Assembly: GCF_947254095.1 (NCBI RefSeq)
Contig: NZ_CAMYBV010000024.1
Location: 1-24,562, forward strand
Direction: 5' to 3'
Length of the DNA stretch: 24,562 nt
From: an uncultured Mobiluncus sp.
GTDB lineage: Bacteria; Actinomycetota; Actinomycetes; Actinomycetales; Actinomycetaceae
The position numbers and the translations under genes were made by a program. This document shows positions 1 to 7,343 of this stretch, in pieces; positions within the stretch are counted from its first letter, which is position 1; the number at the start of each line of letters is the position of its first letter. The notes under the pieces are model-generated. The model did no database searches, was not told where the DNA came from, and saw only the letters and a program-made list of their open reading frames with translations.

Positions 1-285
1 TTCCCCAAGTGTTATGTTAAGTGGGAAGTTCGGGTTAAGTACCAGGTGCAAAGGGCACTAAAAGCCGGTTTACGTGGTCTTATAGCGTCTGGCAGGGCGT
101 GTCCTCCCGATTGCCCTCGCAACGTTCGGCGAAAAACTCTGGATAAAACTAGCGAAAAACTCTGTATAGAACTAGCGAAAAAATCTGTATGGCTAGGTCA
201 CGTACACTCGGGCGGATGGGGTGATGGTCGTTCCGCTTACGGCCCTGCGAAACTAAGCCCCGCGTGATTGCGAGACATAGCACAG
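1..285. other. Non-coding stretch upstream of the antitoxin gene
   Basis: I see no convincing gene here. The only open frame of note (46-267, 73 codons, GTG start) lacks a ribosome binding site, resembles no family I know, and runs through the tandem repeats at 131-199, whose 23-bp period shifts the reading frame at each copy. A 7-base direct repeat GTTAAGT occurs at 16-22 and 34-40. The left edge may cut a feature that continues outside the window. Confidence 0.6.
131..199. repeat. Three tandem copies of a 23-bp repeat
   Basis: Copy 1 (131-153) and copy 2 (154-176) differ at two positions; both begin GAAAAACTCT and end ACTAGC. Copy 3 (177-199) is more diverged, beginning GAAAAAATCTGTAT. The copies are directly adjacent without spacers. 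The 23-bp period is about two helical turns, so proteins bound to each copy would sit on the same DNA face. The tract is AT-rich compared with the surroundings. It lies about 90 bp upstream of the antitoxin promoter. Whether it is a binding array, a decayed mobile-element end or slippage product cannot be told from the sequence. Confidence 0.75.
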
Positions 286-322
286 ATTCACGAGTGAATT
301 AGTGGTGCATTAGTTGTATAAT
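286..322 (+). promoter_or_regulatory. Antitoxin promoter with overlapping operator-like repeats
   Basis: A perfect -10 box TATAAT lies at 317-322, 20 bases before the antitoxin ATG. At the expected -35 place (294-299, 17-bp spacing) is GTGAAT, a weak match. That hexamer is the right arm of a perfect inverted repeat ATTCAC-GA-GTGAAT (286-299). In addition GTGAATTAGT (294-303) and GTGCATTAGT (305-314) form a 9/10 direct repeat with an 11-bp period, one helical turn. RelB-type antitoxins repress their own promoters by binding such repeats with a ribbon-helix-helix fold, so this is a likely autoregulatory site. The hexamers and repeats are seen directly; repression is inferred. Confidence 0.65.
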
Positions 323-341
323 AGTGTGCGAGGTGAGTGCA

Positions 342-599
342 ATGGCTACAGCAAATGTGACGATTCGGATGGACGCGGAGTTGAAAGCGGCGATGGAAGA
401 ACTTTGCCGCGATCTAGGAATGAACATGACCACCGCATTTACGATTTTCGCAAAGAAAGCGACCGGGGAAAACCGCATCCCGTTCGAGGTCTCACGTCCC
501 GACCCGTTTTATAGTGAGTCGAACCTGCGCAATCTGCGCGATGCAAAGTCTGCGCTGGATGCCGGTGAAGGCGTGGAACACAACCTGATTGAGGCGTGA
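342..599 (+). CDS. RelB/DinJ family antitoxin, orphan
   Basis: An 85-residue protein of the RelB/DinJ antitoxin family, which neutralises RelE/YafQ-type mRNA-cleaving toxins and represses its own operon. The N-terminus has the ribbon-helix-helix pattern: beta strand ANVTIRMD (residues 3-10), helix A KAAMEELCRDLGM, then helix B with MTTAFTIFAKKA. The C-terminal toxin-binding segment carries the family's asparagine-leucine helix and the ending GEGVEHNLIEA. I chose ATG 342 because AGGTGAG (331-337) is correctly spaced; an in-frame GTG at 324 lies against the -10 box. No intact toxin gene follows: the next frame from GTG 601 stops after nine codons. This is therefore a solitary or decaying antitoxin. 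Family assignment is firm; its partner and current function are unknown. Confidence 0.88.
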   Translation: MATANVTIRMDAELKAAMEELCRDLGMNMTTAFTIFAKKATGENRIPFEVSRPDPFYSESNLRNLRDAKSALDAGEGVEHNLIEA

Positions 600-907
600 A
601 GTGCGTCTCACTTGCTTTGCAGCAATCTGAGCGCGGGGGAGGATTGTTCGGACATAGAGGTCAAGATTCAGTAAAGCGAAACAAAGAATTACGCGCAAAC
701 AGCCTTGCGACCTGCACTTTGAGGGACTGACCTGCAATTATGGAAAATCACTGGAAAAGGCTTAGTTTTCGCTGAAATAACGCCAAAAGGCTCACAATTG
801 AAGGTGCCTTGACGAATACATAGCTTGAGCATTTGGATGTGCTTACCGGTTCCCAGACGTCAGGGGAAAACCGGGCTTTTCCATGGATGGATTATGAGGA
901 GGCTATC
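600..907. other. Intergenic region where a toxin gene would be expected; weak promoter
   Basis: No intact gene is visible in these 308 bp. A GTG at 601, immediately after the antitoxin stop, opens a frame that reads MRLTCFAAI and then stops; the same frame later contains DLHFEG (713-730), faintly like the ELHVEG stretch near the end of RelE-type toxins. This is suggestive of toxin decay but too weak to call a pseudogene. A TTGACG (809-814) with TTGGAT (833-838) at 18-bp spacing may be the promoter of the following secreted protein. GAGGAGG (896-902) is a strong ribosome binding site for the GTG at 908. Confidence 0.4.
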
Positions 908-3900
908 GTGGAAACTCGCAGCCACGTTGGTAAGAAAATGCGCCGAGCCGGTCTGGTGTGCCTGTTCTCGGCTGGTTTAGCTTTTACAGGAATCGCCCCG
1001 GCAAACGCGCTGTCCGGCGAACCCGTGAACGCAGGGGACAACAGCCGTCCAGGTATCACGGCAGTGGCGCGGGTGGAAGTGCCGCATATGGCCAAGTACC
1101 GGGAAAAGGATGGCAATACATACAAAGAGACCGACGGTGCCGCCGTTGACATTTGCACTGGCGTGCTGCTTGACTCCCGCCACATCGCCACCATGAAGAG
1201 CTGTGTCACGAACGCGGACGGCAAGCCCTACGCATTCTCCACGTCCACCAAGGCGGGTCAACTGGCGTTGGGGACTGTGCCACCACCTCGCGTTACCTTC
1301 GGTTCCGAAGCAATCCCGGGCAAAGGTCCCCAGAACGTGTTTTGGATCTCTTCCGTTTCTTTCGACCCCAAGGCTGCCACCCAGGTGGTTATTGCCCGCT
1401 TGGATCGAGATGTTCCCGCCAACGTTGCCACTCCGGTGAAAGTGAAGGACAGTGGGGTCAACGGCAACATGAGCGGGGAAACCGGAACCATGTTTGGCTG
1501 GCGTCCCGAGGGCGGTATTCCTCGAATCGCCTATCAGGAAACCCGTTTGCCGATTACGAAACTGGTCAACGATACAGTGACGCAGCCGCGCTCGAAAGTG
1601 CAGCAGTGGAATCAATGGCGTGAGAGCCACCCGAGTTTCAAAGACGATAAGGACCTCGGCACGATTGCCTGGGATACCGTCCGCAAGGGGTGGGAAGACC
1701 CCGAAAAGATTGTGGTTTTGCCAGAAGATGCCGGCGCCCCGGTTATCAGCGCCGACGGCAAGACCCTGATTGGTATCCATGTCGGTTTGGGAATTATTTT
1801 GGATGCGCAGCAAACCGATTTCTCGGTTTTCCTGGACAAAACACGTCCCGCCAAGACAGAGGAGACCATGGTTCCCAACCCGGATTCCCCCTCAGCTCCG
1901 GGCGAAGCCCTGAAGAGTATTCAGCAGTCGCTGTGCACAAATGGTGCTAAGCACTCGATTAACCAAGAAAACGGTATGGACGGTCGGACAGTGTCTGTGA
2001 CCTGGGGTGAGCTCAAAACTGAGACCAGCAACTCCGGCGTGGGTATTGAAAAGAAATTCAAAGATAACCCCTCTTATACAGACATAAACAATAAAGAGTT
2101 TAAGAAAACAGATTTGAACCTTGGCCCGGTTGTGGTTGGTGAACCGCGCAGCCTCATTGAAAAGATTTCTGCCGCTGGCTGTAAAACCCCAGATTCCGGC
2201 TCTATTGCCGACCAAGTCCTGCAAGCTCAAAAGGACTACGAGAAGATTGATGGTTTGTTTAAAGCCCGCAAGGAAGATGAGAAAACTGCCCAAGAGGACA
2301 AGGACCGTTACGACGACGCAATCCGGGAGCTGGAAGAAATAAAGACCCAGCTGGGGGTGTATAACAACCCCAATGCCATATCTGACTTCCAGACCTATCA
2401 CAACTATGCCGGGCTGCCGAAGTGGGTTCGAGAAGGCATCAAATACCAAAAACCAGACGACAATAAGAAGTTTTGTACTGATGACGAGCGGGCAGTAGAC
2501 CCCAGTGTATGCCGTGAACAGGTTACTCTGGTTCAGTCATTTGCCGATGTTCCCAGAGACGACCCAGAGGCGGGTCAGAAGCTCAAGAGATGGTACGACG
2601 ACGCAACCGATGTCGTGGAGCTGAAGTTAAAGCGTTTGCACAACGACCAAGCTCAGAAAACTACCGCCTTGGAAGAAGCCACCAAGAAAGTCTCGAATGC
2701 TCAGATGAACCAGTCATGGGCAAGTAAAGTGCTGGAACTGGCACAACAGGCTCAGACTGAAGCCGACAACTTGGCGACCAACTCTTCCGGAAACGGTATT
2801 GAGGATAAGTGGCAGTCGGAAGTGAAAAACCGGAATGCGGCCTTTGTCGATGCTTATGTGACCTGGGCTGACGATTACTTTAACGCCCAAAAGGACGCGG
2901 CAGACAAGGCGAAAGCGGTAAAGACCCAGGAAGAGAAGGTTGCCGCTGCCCAAAAGGCTTTGGATGACGCAAACGCCTTGCCCGATACGGATCCGAATAA
3001 AAAAGAGGCCGCTATAGCGCAAGCCACGGATAAGTTGAATTCCGAGAAGGCAACTCGGGACGCAAAAAATACGGAATACACCGCCGCGTCAAAGACCGTA
3101 GCCACACTAGCGGCAAAGAAACCCAATCATAAAGATGAGAAGTATCAGCCGAAGATTCAAAAGCTGAGCGGAAAACTAGCTGAAGTCGCTCAGCAGATGC
3201 CGAACTACAAGCTGAATGCCATCAACGCGCGCTGGACCATTGCGGCATTGATCAAGGGTATGGACGGCTCTGACCTGGTCGATCCTTCTGAGAAAGATAA
3301 GATTGCCGCGCAGATTGGCGGCTACTACGACCGTGCCGTGGGGGCGCGCCCCGACATTATGCGCCGCCAGATTCAGGTTGGCGATATGCTGACCAAGGCG
3401 CGCAATGCGTTGGCGACGGCTCCCGAATCAATGAAGCCGCAGCTAAAGATTCTGGTCAGCGACTTGGAGCGCCACGCCTCTCGGTTGGATAACGCGGCCG
3501 ATACCGTCAACGGCGCTATCGACGAGCTGAAGGCTCTGTGGGAGAGCGCACGGCGGGCGACTTCCATTGACGAGGCCAAGAAATTCCTGTTGCAGGCACA
3601 GACCTCCCTGGGGACGGTTGACGACCCAATCGATACCTCCCAGAAGGCTTTGGAAGATGCCAAGGGCACCCAAACCGCCATTGAGGCTCTGCTTTCCGGC
3701 AAGTCCTTTGAGGATGTCGTGAATGAAAAGAACATGACGCCGGAGCAAAAGGCCAAGAAAGCTGCCGAAGAGGCCAAAGCCAAGGAAGAGGCTCTGCGCA
3801 AGAAGCTGGAAGAAGAGCTAAAGAAGAAGTACAAGATTGGGCAGGATGGCAAGACCATAAAGGACCCGAAGCAGCAGGCTGCCGAAGAAAAGAAGGCTCA

Positions 3901-5107
3901 GGCTGAGAGGGACAAGAAAGCTAAGGCGGACGAAAAGCGCCTAGCCAAGGCTCTGTCCAAGAATACTCTGCGTGCTGAGGGTAGCAACCGGGTGCTGACC
4001 GCGATTGCGGCTTGGAAAATCGGCCAATTCCCGGGGGATTCCATCGTACTGGTCGACGGGAATGTGGCTGCTGACGGTTTGTCCTCCACGCCGTTTGCCG
4101 CTGGGATGCACGCCCCGATTCTGTTGACCACTTGGAAGACCGGTTTGGAGCCCTCTGTCATGGACCAAATCAAGGCTTCGGGTAAGAAGAACCTTTACTT
4201 GGTGGGCGGTCAGGTACCGATGACTCCCTACGACGAGTTCGAACTGCGCGATGCCGGGGTTAACATCACCCGTATCGCCGGACCGGACCGTTTCAATACC
4301 GCGGTGGCGGTTAACCGTGCCACGGAGCCTCTCATCGGGGCTGCCCCGCAAAAGCCGCTGAACCTGTTTATCGCCGATGGTGTCGGTTTCCCGGATGCAC
4401 TGGTCGCGGGTGCCGCCGCAGGCCGGTCAGGTGCGCTAATGCTGTTGAGCAAGGGCAATATCTTGGATCCCGCCACCTACAGCTATATCTCGGAGCTGGG
4501 TCAGACCCGTCCGCTGCAGATTACTGCGGTCGGTGGTCCGGCAGTGCATGCGGTGCAAAACACGCCGTGGCCCACGACTATGTCGGTGAATATTAAACCG
4601 ATTATGGGCAAGGATCGCTACGAAACGGCGGCAGCTTTGGCGGCATCGCAGCCCGGAACCACGGCTGCCGTCCTGGTGAACGGTGAGAAGTTCCCTGACG
4701 CCCTTTCCGGCGGCGCGTTGGCAGCTGACCAAAATGCAGCAATGATTTTGACTCGTGCCAAGGAATTACCGGAACCGTCCTACCAGGCACTGCGCCGTCA
4801 TGGTTCGGAAAAGACCATAGTAGTGGGCGGTCCGGGCGCGGTTAGCCCGAAAGTCGCCGAGCTGGTCAACGGTGCAAAGCTGAACAATGACGCCTCGAAG
4901 CTGGTGGAAGGCACCCTAGCAGAGTCCGCCGCCCTGGAAGCGCAAACTAAGGCTGCCGAAGAAAAGGCTAAGCAAGACGCTTTGAACCAGGTCAAGGGCA
5001 TGATGACTGACACTGGTTCCATGAAGAATGTCCTGAACCAGCTTGGCTTCACACCCGAGTCCATCAAACAGTTGGCTGCGGCGTTGAACCAGCCGGCTAC
5101 GAAATAA
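908..5107 (+). CDS. Secreted giant protein: inactive trypsin-like domain, coiled coil, three CWB2 wall-binding repeats
   Basis: A 1399-residue exported protein. GTG 908 is chosen because GAGGAGG lies five bases upstream and the residues that follow form a signal peptide (basic VGKKMRRA, hydrophobic LVCLFSAGLAF, likely cleavage after PANA, residue about 34). The open frame extends to 833, inside the putative promoter. Residues about 45-310 resemble a chymotrypsin/trypsin-fold protease: His92 in SRHIAT and Asp166 in ARLDRDV are present, but the GDSGGP site reads EDAGAP with Ala275 in place of the nucleophile, so it is probably inactive. Residues about 430-1015 are charged and helical with long heptad-like Lys/Glu/Ala tracts. 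Residues about 1020-1320 hold three CWB2 (PF04122-like) repeats with hallmarks AGPDRFNTA, GKDRYETAA, FPDAL and VVGGPGAV. CWB2 repeats bind anionic wall polymers in clostridia. Likely a wall-anchored adhesin or scaffold; exact role unknown. Confidence 0.8.
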   Translation: METRSHVGKKMRRAGLVCLFSAGLAFTGIAPANALSGEPVNAGDNSRPGITAVARVEVPHMAKYREKDGNTYKETDGAAVDICTGVLLDSRHIATMKSCVTNADGKPYAFSTSTKAGQLALGTVPPPRVTFGSEAIPGKGPQNVFWISSVSFDPKAATQVVIARLDRDVPANVATPVKVKDSGVNGNMSGETGTMFGWRPEGGIPRIAYQETRLPITKLVNDTVTQPRSKVQQWNQWRESHPSFKDDKDLGTIAWDTVRKGWEDPEKIVVLPEDAGAPVISADGKTLIGIHVGLGIILDAQQTDFSVFLDKTRPAKTEETMVPNPDSPSAPGEALKSIQQSLCTNGAKHSINQENGMDGRTVSVTWGELKTETSNSGVGIEKKFKDNPSYTDINNKEFKKTDLNLGPVVVGEPRSLIEKISAAGCKTPDSGSIADQVLQAQKDYEKIDGLFKARKEDEKTAQEDKDRYDDAIRELEEIKTQLGVYNNPNAISDFQTYHNYAGLPKWVREGIKYQKPDDNKKFCTDDERAVDPSVCREQVTLVQSFADVPRDDPEAGQKLKRWYDDATDVVELKLKRLHNDQAQKTTALEEATKKVSNAQMNQSWASKVLELAQQAQTEADNLATNSSGNGIEDKWQSEVKNRNAAFVDAYVTWADDYFNAQKDAADKAKAVKTQEEKVAAAQKALDDANALPDTDPNKKEAAIAQATDKLNSEKATRDAKNTEYTAASKTVATLAAKKPNHKDEKYQPKIQKLSGKLAEVAQQMPNYKLNAINARWTIAALIKGMDGSDLVDPSEKDKIAAQIGGYYDRAVGARPDIMRRQIQVGDMLTKARNALATAPESMKPQLKILVSDLERHASRLDNAADTVNGAIDELKALWESARRATSIDEAKKFLLQAQTSLGTVDDPIDTSQKALEDAKGTQTAIEALLSGKSFEDVVNEKNMTPEQKAKKAAEEAKAKEEALRKKLEEELKKKYKIGQDGKTIKDPKQQAAEEKKAQAERDKKAKADEKRLAKALSKNTLRAEGSNRVLTAIAAWKIGQFPGDSIVLVDGNVAADGLSSTPFAAGMHAPILLTTWKTGLEPSVMDQIKASGKKNLYLVGGQVPMTPYDEFELRDAGVNITRIAGPDRFNTAVAVNRATEPLIGAAPQKPLNLFIADGVGFPDALVAGAAAGRSGALMLLSKGNILDPATYSYISELGQTRPLQITAVGGPAVHAVQNTPWPTTMSVNIKPIMGKDRYETAAALAASQPGTTAAVLVNGEKFPDALSGGALAADQNAAMILTRAKELPEPSYQALRRHGSEKTIVVGGPGAVSPKVAELVNGAKLNNDASKLVEGTLAESAALEAQTKAAEEKAKQDALNQVKGMMTDTGSMKNVLNQLGFTPESIKQLAAALNQPATK

Positions 5108-5134
5108 ACAAGACCTATAACTTAATAGGGAGCT

Positions 5135-5175
5135 GAAGGGCGACGGAGTGCGAGAACGTCGCCCTTCGGTGTTTT
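5135..5175 (+). terminator. Intrinsic terminator after the CWB2 protein gene
   Basis: A perfect 11-bp stem GAAGGGCGACG (5135-5145) pairs with CGTCGCCCTTC (5157-5167) across an 11-base loop, followed by GGTGTTTTAT. It lies 28 bases after the stop codon and isolates the large secreted protein from the membrane-protein pair downstream. The U-tract is short, so efficiency is uncertain, but the stem is strong. Confidence 0.85.
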
Positions 5176-5245
5176 ATCCGTTCAATAGTCTCCCCGGTCA
5201 CCTTAAATCCCAAAGTTACGTTACTTTTGCGGATAAAATCAAAAG

Positions 5246-6028
5246 GTGACTAATGAGGACAGGGCTGTGGATGCTCCGATTGCGGTCGAGGAAACCGCAA
5301 CCCCGAAACCGCCCATGTGGCAGCGCGCCGCGGGACTGGTCATGGTGCTGATTTCTGCCTTGCTGGCTCTGAGCGCTATGCTGCATGGCGCCGGTCGCAT
5401 AGCGGTGCTGGGTTTGGGCGGCCTGAAATTGCCGATGTCCTCGAAATGGGTTAGCTTCGAAGGCGACCCCGCCAAAACTTTGACTCTGGCTGCCGAACAG
5501 TGGAGCGGCATCCTGTCAGTCTGGGCGACGTATCTGGCACTGGTCGTGGCGCTTATCGCCTGGGGTCTTCCGCGCCTTGGTCGCCCCGAAGAACGCACCA
5601 GCCTCCAGTTATTAATCAGTGATACAGCAACGACGCTTTTTGCTCTCGTTGCCACAGCCGTTACCGTCGTATCAGTTCCCAACACTGCGACCCAACCCAT
5701 GATGGTTATCGGCGTACCTCTGGTGGTGGCGGTTATTCCCGCATTTCTGGGATGCTTGGGCATCCTAGTTGTGGCTATCCGCGCCCTCGTCGCGTCCATA
5801 AAGGTATTCCTTGCTGAACAAGACGCCAGCCCCAAGAAACCGAAATCCGCAAAGCCAGCCAAAGCTGCCAAACCAGCCCAAACCCCGAAACCAGCCAAGG
5901 CGAAGAGGACGACCAAACCGACCGGGAAACCTATTGCGTCCGGCCCCCAAAAAGTGAGGATCAACGCGGCAGGCAAGGTGCAGCCGGTAGCCCCGCCCAA
6001 ACCCAAAGGTAAGGGGGGCGCAAAATGA
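5246..6028 (+). CDS. Four-helix membrane protein with Lys/Ala/Pro tail; possible TRAP small-permease (DctQ) analogue
   Basis: A 260-residue integral membrane protein that I cannot assign firmly. Four hydrophobic segments are visible: about residues 28-47 (LVMVLISALLALSAML), 86-107, 128-146 and 152-182. The last 65 residues form a soluble, strongly basic low-complexity tail with repeated KPAK/KPAKA units. Four helices fit the DctQ small permease of TRAP transporters, and the coupled downstream gene resembles DctM, but DctQ proteins do not normally carry such a tail and I see no diagnostic motif. The start is uncertain: GTG 5246 has only a weak ribosome binding site, while GTG 5267 follows AGGACAGGG. 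The stop overlaps the next start by four bases (ATGA, 6025-6028), indicating translational coupling. No binding-protein gene is nearby. Confidence 0.6.
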   Translation: MTNEDRAVDAPIAVEETATPKPPMWQRAAGLVMVLISALLALSAMLHGAGRIAVLGLGGLKLPMSSKWVSFEGDPAKTLTLAAEQWSGILSVWATYLALVVALIAWGLPRLGRPEERTSLQLLISDTATTLFALVATAVTVVSVPNTATQPMMVIGVPLVVAVIPAFLGCLGILVVAIRALVASIKVFLAEQDASPKKPKSAKPAKAAKPAQTPKPAKAKRTTKPTGKPIASGPQKVRINAAGKVQPVAPPKPKGKGGAK

Positions 6029-7167
6029 GCGGAATCATTGTGGCCATTGTGGCTATCCTGGTGGCGGCGCTCCTGTTGGCGATTCGGGTGCCGATTATGT
6101 TTGCCATTGGGTTGCCGGCGTTGGTGGGTGTAGCCATCGAGATTGGACCGTCCACGCTTGCCACGACCGGGCTTATTGAGCTGGTTGGCCCCTTTAATCG
6201 TTTCTCGTTTGCGGGACTGATTGTGTGGTGCACCATCGCCGGTGTGCTGCTGGAATCAGGGCTGATGGAGAAATATCTGACGGCCTTGCATATCCTGTTC
6301 GGGCGCAAGGTCACTGAGGAACGTCGCGTTGCCTGGGCCGGATCTGTGCACGGTCTGGCGCTGACGACCGTGTCCCTGCTGATTGTTACGGGCGGATTCG
6401 CGCTGGTGGATGACCACTACCTGTTGTTACAGATGTTGGTGCTGATTGTTGTGCTCGCCGTGGTAGCGGGGCTGTTGTCGGTGACCTCAGCGCCGCGCAT
6501 CAGCCAGATGACCTTGAAACAGATGAAGTCCAAAGATGGGGAAGCCTGGAAACAGACCGCCGAAGTTACCGCAGAGGTTGCTGAGGACGGCTCCACACGC
6601 CGGTCAACGTCCCGGGCAAATGCGGCGGTTACGTTGATTGTTCCCGCGGTTTTGGCGGTCGTTTCAATAGCCTTTGTGATTGCCTCGCCGGTCGGGTTGG
6701 CGGATCTGGGAGGGCTGGTTTGGGTCATTGTGATGGTTACCGCAGTTACCACCCGTGGGGCAAAATGGCTTGCCGATGCGGGTTTGCAGGCGATTCTTAA
6801 CATTGCCTACGTGGCTTCGACGGCTATAGCAGCCTGGTGGATGGGGGATCTGATTCTGCGTTCCGGAATCATTCCCAAGGGCACAGTGTCCGGGATGAGC
6901 GGCATCATTTGGCTGTTGGTTGGGGCGGCGGTGTTGTCTGTAGTGGTGGGGACGGTACTTGGTTCCGAAGCTGGTGCCGTTTTCGCGGTGACCTTGTTGG
7001 CGCCCTTCGTGTCCATTACGATTGATTCGACAGTTCAGGCTCAGGTCGCCTACATGATCATCACCAGCTTGTTGGTTGGTTCCGCCGTAGTGGGCGGCGT
7101 TTTCGCTCGTTTCCTGCCCCCGCGAACCATGCCTTGGCCCTTGACTGTCTCTCCTGTGCACGAGTGA
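6025..7167 (+). CDS. Polytopic membrane protein, divergent TRAP large-permease (DctM)-like
   Basis: A 380-residue protein with about ten hydrophobic segments. The first 100 residues follow the DctM pattern: RVPIMFAIGLPAL, then a phenylalanine-containing turn (PFNRFSFAGLIVW), then IAGVLLESGLMEKYL and LFGRK, equivalent to the family's 'AIPFFILAG.LM..GG...RL......G' block. The last 100 residues also align in character: LVGAAVLSVVVGTVLGSEAG, then LLAPFVSI, and a final pair of helices ending FLPPRTM. The central GxLIPPS-type signature of DctM is absent, and the protein is about 45 residues shorter than typical. A soluble loop near residues 165-195 is acidic then basic. It is coupled to the preceding gene by ATGA. 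If truly TRAP-like it would use an ion gradient to import a small organic anion; alternatively an unrelated membrane protein. Substrate unknown. Confidence 0.5.
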   Translation: MSGIIVAIVAILVAALLLAIRVPIMFAIGLPALVGVAIEIGPSTLATTGLIELVGPFNRFSFAGLIVWCTIAGVLLESGLMEKYLTALHILFGRKVTEERRVAWAGSVHGLALTTVSLLIVTGGFALVDDHYLLLQMLVLIVVLAVVAGLLSVTSAPRISQMTLKQMKSKDGEAWKQTAEVTAEVAEDGSTRRSTSRANAAVTLIVPAVLAVVSIAFVIASPVGLADLGGLVWVIVMVTAVTTRGAKWLADAGLQAILNIAYVASTAIAAWWMGDLILRSGIIPKGTVSGMSGIIWLLVGAAVLSVVVGTVLGSEAGAVFAVTLLAPFVSITIDSTVQAQVAYMIITSLLVGSAVVGGVFARFLPPRTMPWPLTVSPVHE

Positions 7168-7254
7168 GGTCGGTCTGGACCCGCGTAAAGTCTACGTTTG
7201 ATGTGATTAGTCAGTCTGCCGGGTTCCGCGGTGGGAGTTTTGCGCCGAAGCGGG

Positions 7255-7286
7255 TAAGATTAGCAATCGGAGGCTGTGAGTGCTAA
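7255..7286 (+). promoter_or_regulatory. CIRCE operator of hrcA overlapping the promoter
   Basis: TTAGCAATC (7260-7268), nine bases, then GAGTGCTAA (7278-7286). The CIRCE consensus is TTAGCACTC-N9-GAGTGCTAA, so the right arm is perfect and the left arm has one mismatch (A for C at its seventh position). HrcA dimers bind CIRCE and repress transcription until heat shock unfolds them. A -10-like TAAGAT (7255-7260) abuts the left arm, which fits direct blocking of RNA polymerase; the -35 is not evident. The site is 58 bp upstream of the hrcA start, indicating autoregulation of the whole downstream operon. Confidence 0.9.
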
Positions 7287-7343
7287 CGCGAGTTAGGCAG
7301 CCAACCGTGGTGCTGACTCAAGGAAAAAGGTACAGGAGGAACG

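Noticed and set aside
131..199. CRISPR array
   Set aside because: The repeats are contiguous with no spacers and there are no cas genes.
46..267. 73-codon GTG-initiated open frame
   Set aside because: No ribosome binding site, no family resemblance, and it runs across out-of-phase 23-bp repeats.
977..1813. Long minus-strand open frame inside the secreted protein gene
   Set aside because: It lies antisense to a gene with clear signal peptide and domains; its translation has no recognisable features.
5239..6006. 255-codon minus-strand frame opposite the four-helix membrane protein
   Set aside because: The plus-strand frame has helices, a downstream ATGA coupling and a basic tail; the antisense frame mirrors its codon pattern only.
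7316..7322. HAIR (HspR) half site ACTCAAG upstream of hrcA
   Set aside because: The matching CTTGAGT arm at seven bases distance is absent.
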